A stretch of 64,000 nucleotides of DNA. Source: GCA-002727735 sp038134525 (GTDB lineage: Bacteria; Bacteroidota; Bacteroidia; Flavobacteriales_D; Parvicellaceae). Made by a program: the position numbers and the translations under genes. The stretch spans positions 36,162 to 100,161 of the forward strand of contig JAYPVI010000008.1 of assembly GCA_038134525.1 (NCBI GenBank), given 5' to 3'. The notes under the pieces are model-generated. The model saw only the letters and a program-made list of their open reading frames with translations. It was not told the DNA's origin and did no database searches. Positions 63,875-64,000 of the stretch are shown here, piece after piece (within the stretch, counting starts at the first letter, position 1; each line of letters starts with the position of its first letter).

Positions 63875-64000
63875 TTAATTTTGATGAGCCGCCTTTGCGT
63901 TGATGGTTGCAGATTGTCCTGTCCAATATTCAAAAGGCATATCTAAGTCATAGATGACTCCTTTACCTGTTGAAGACCCCCAATAATTGTACCAAGAATA
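63875..64000 (-). CDS. C-terminal end of an unidentified protein (5' end outside window)
   Basis: The minus strand is open from the last base of the window to a TAA at 63877-63875, giving 41 residues: it reads YSWYNYWGSSTGKG and ends INAKAAHQN. It has no start inside the window. The stop lies 4 bp before the GTG of the large repeat protein, a normal operon spacing, which supports it as real. Family not recognised. Confidence 0.55.
   Translation of the reverse strand, partial: YSWYNYWGSSTGKGVIYDLDMPFEYWTGQSATINAKAAHQN

Noticed and set aside
63344..63878. Plus-strand repeated frames opposite the 240-bp duplication
   Set aside because: They are repeated only because the DNA is repeated. The minus strand encodes the secreted repeat protein with signal peptide and consistent frame.

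Overview
The window is a gene-dense, AT-rich stretch of chromosome from a marine Bacteroidetes bacterium, most likely order Flavobacteriales. Four observations point there. There is a proton-pumping rhodopsin with Met at the colour-tuning position. Several secreted proteins end in type IX secretion (T9SS) sorting domains, of both the type A and the gliding-associated C-terminal kinds. Promoters match the Bacteroidetes TTTG-N19-21-TAnnTTTG pattern. Shine-Dalgarno sequences are largely absent. No insertion sequences, phage genes, rRNA or CRISPR arrays were seen, so this looks like core genome with some accessory genes.

Layout. (1) 1-7000 is a light and redox neighbourhood: a SOUL-type haem protein, a tight DUF429 / cryptochrome-photolyase-like / unknown / thioesterase operon, the rhodopsin, an ArsC/Spx-like protein, a Gre-like protein and a YdeI protein fused to a CDGSH iron-sulfur motif. 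(2) 7285-7510 holds tRNA-Leu(TAA), tRNA-Gly(GCC) and their terminator. (3) 7574-12000 holds mutS, divergent from an rRNA/tRNA methyltransferase and a beta-barrel gene. (4) 12146-17429 is an oxygenase operon for aromatic amino-acid catabolism: hmgA, hppD, tryptophan dioxygenase and paaABC. (5) 17431-24252 has a glycosyltransferase, a nitroreductase, two small envelope genes and the rimP-nusA-infB operon. A terminator-like hairpin sits directly in front of rimP. (6) 24384-35395 carries dprA, an FtsX-like permease, a minus-strand envelope run (coaX, barrel, TPR, lptC, small membrane protein, CorC-like), a membrane pyrophosphatase with a Cys-rich tail, and a YhhN protein. (7) 35416-42674 holds two metzincin-type proteases, an AsmA protein, an M23 peptidase and a methyltransferase. 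(8) 42742-51148 is a plus-strand run: tatC, lptB, tsaB, a SiaC-like protein, an OmpH-like lipoprotein, a TonB-like protein, a MORN-repeat protein and a TonB-dependent receptor. (9) 51145-57337 on the minus strand: recX, a HU-CCDC81/SPOR protein, uvrC, a polyprenyl synthase and a lamin-tail T9SS protein. (10) 57388-64000: asd, a MATE transporter, a 1377-residue T9SS repeat protein whose 5' end carries a nearly perfect 240-bp tandem duplication, and the tail of one more gene.

The most notable signals are: a probable transcription attenuator in the 50-nt leader of rimP-nusA-infB; a cryptochrome-like protein that has lost the loop carrying two of the four Fe-S cysteines; a set of AAGTGT boxes between the rhodopsin gene and its divergent neighbour; a paaABC set without paaD or paaE; the Cys-rich pyrophosphatase tail; and the recent repeat duplication in the large surface protein. 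I saw no clearly new defence or mobile system. Functions are assigned from motifs and family resemblance recognised by eye; no searches were run.
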